DNA of 6,694 bases from Chloracidobacterium sp. UBA7659 (GTDB lineage: Bacteria; Acidobacteriota; Blastocatellia; Pyrinomonadales; Pyrinomonadaceae). Within the stretch, counting starts at the first letter, position 1, and each line of letters begins with the position of its first letter. The notes beneath the pieces were generated by a model that saw only the letters and a program-made list of their open reading frames with translations, was not told the origin of the DNA and did no database searches. A program made the position numbers and the translations under genes. The stretch is taken from contig DLHV01000191.1 of the NCBI GenBank assembly GCA_002483395.1, positions 14,717 to 21,410 on the forward strand. Reading direction: 5' to 3'. Below are positions 5,898 to 6,694 of the stretch, piece after piece.

Positions 5898-6694
5898 CTA
5901 CAACTGTCTGCTTTCGCGAAACATTCGGCGGCTTCCCGCTAAGAGGCAGGCGGCGCTGGCGGCGCAGGCGACCGGGCAGACGAGCAGGGCGTATCGCATC
6001 ATCGCGGGATCGGCGGTGGCTCCAAAACGGTCGTTGAGATATCCGATCAGATTCGAGCCGATCAGATATGCGGCAATATTTACCGAGAAAAAATAGATCG
6101 CAATGCCAAGGCCGCGGAGGTTTACTCCGGCAAGTTCGGTGACATCCGCGGCGGCAGCTCCAAGCCAGCCAAGTGCGGCGGCAAGCAGCACGAAAACCGC
6201 GAGCAGGATCAGATAAACGTTGTCAGTAAAGATGAGCAGCAGCCAGAACGGAACTGAGATGAGCGATAACAGCGTGCCATAAAGCATGCGTCCGCCAGGT
6301 CGTCGCTTGCGAAATTTATCGGCGATCACGCCGCCGAAAAGCGTGGCCGGAATTCCCGCAACGAGCGTTAATATACCGCCATAGAATCCGATTGTCGGCA
6401 GATCGAATTTGTGCAGCCGCGAATAGAACGTCGCTCCCCAGATCGACAAATTGTTTGTCGCAAGACCCAGCAGAGCGTAACCCAAACAAAGAAGTATGAA
6501 TGTCTTATTTGCAATTAAGCCGCGAATTGCATTGAGGAGAGCTTTTATCGCTTCAATCAACCTCGAGAATTGGGTGGAGCCCGTAATATGCGAGTTTGGG
6601 CACTCAACCATCTGAGTTACCTTGCCCGTTCGCGACGGCTCTTTCAAGAAATAGACGAGAACGCCTAGAGCAATGCCCGGAAATCCGATGATCA
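5898..6694 (-). CDS. MFS transporter, spinster-like, C-terminal half (cut by right edge)
   Basis: A secondary transporter of the major facilitator superfamily in the inner membrane; the substrate is not evident. About 264 residues are visible and the frame is open to the window edge, so the true start lies outside. The first visible residues, IIGFPGIALGVLVYFLKEPSR, look like the end of helix 6. A long cytoplasmic loop of about 40 residues follows, then six further helices. Helix 7 contains FILLCLGYALLGLATNN. The MFS motif-A-like repeat GGVIADKFRKRRPGGR lies after helix 8, in the loop expected for the second half of the 12-helix fold. The late segment GIAIYFFSVNIAAYLIG fits helix 11. The pattern resembles spinster-type members often labelled 'hexuronate/sphingolipid-like MFS', but this is a loose resemblance. 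A possible terminator and a 154-nt gap separate it from hypF, so it is probably not part of the hyp unit. Confidence 0.87.
   Translation of the reverse strand, partial: IIGFPGIALGVLVYFLKEPSRTGKVTQMVECPNSHITGSTQFSRLIEAIKALLNAIRGLIANKTFILLCLGYALLGLATNNLSIWGATFYSRLHKFDLPTIGFYGGILTLVAGIPATLFGGVIADKFRKRRPGGRMLYGTLLSLISVPFWLLLIFTDNVYLILLAVFVLLAAALGWLGAAAADVTELAGVNLRGLGIAIYFFSVNIAAYLIGSNLIGYLNDRFGATADPAMMRYALLVCPVACAASAACLLAGSRRMFRESRQL

Noticed and set aside
1..6694. CRISPR arrays, tRNA or rRNA genes, transposase genes, novel defence genes
   Set aside because: I looked for regularly spaced repeats, cloverleaf-like segments and transposase or nuclease motifs and saw none. Apart from the short intergenic regions described, the window is filled by recognisable metabolic genes.

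Overview
The window holds seven protein-coding genes, all read from the minus strand, so transcription runs from high to low coordinates. Two are cut by the window edges. Coding density, roughly balanced GC (about 50%) and bacterial Shine-Dalgarno and promoter-like motifs indicate a bacterium. The SdhC/SdhA type (motifs YLSPFYSP and FIQFHPTGMVWPPS) together with a HypF-HypA-HypB set is what I would expect from soil Acidobacteriota, perhaps Blastocatellia. That taxonomic guess rests on remembered family resemblance and is only moderately supported.

Layout, in the direction of transcription. (1) Right edge to 5898: the C-terminal half of an MFS transporter, spinster-like. (2) 5744-5897: an intergenic region with two hairpins and a weak candidate promoter. 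(3) 5743-2042: hypF, hypA and hypB, which encode maturation factors for the [NiFe] hydrogenase active site. HypF makes the carbamoyl/cyanide group, and HypA and HypB insert nickel. hypA and hypB are 3 nt apart. hypF and hypA are separated by 99 nt containing a perfect 20-bp inverted repeat. (4) 2041-1890: an intergenic region with a good sigma70-like promoter (TTGACT, 17 nt, TAAAAC) pointing at the next genes. (5) 1889-1: a succinate dehydrogenase operon of the actinobacterial/acidobacterial Sdh1 type. It contains a multi-pass membrane anchor, an unrecognised 85-residue membrane protein coupled to it by a TGATG overlap, and the flavoprotein sdhA, which runs off the left edge. sdhB is expected just outside the window.

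The two blocks belong to respiratory energy metabolism: H2 oxidation through a hydrogenase matured by the Hyp proteins (its structural genes, and hypC, hypD and hypE, are not in the window), and succinate oxidation into the quinone pool. They appear to be separate transcription units placed next to each other.

The two most interesting details are these. First, the perfect palindrome sits exactly between an AGGAG Shine-Dalgarno sequence and the hypA start codon. Removing it would restore a normal ribosome binding site. Second, the SdhC anchor carries conserved-looking Cys and His residues of the kind reported to bind a membrane-embedded Rieske-type cluster in mycobacterial Sdh1. I see no mobile element gene, CRISPR array, tRNA or rRNA.
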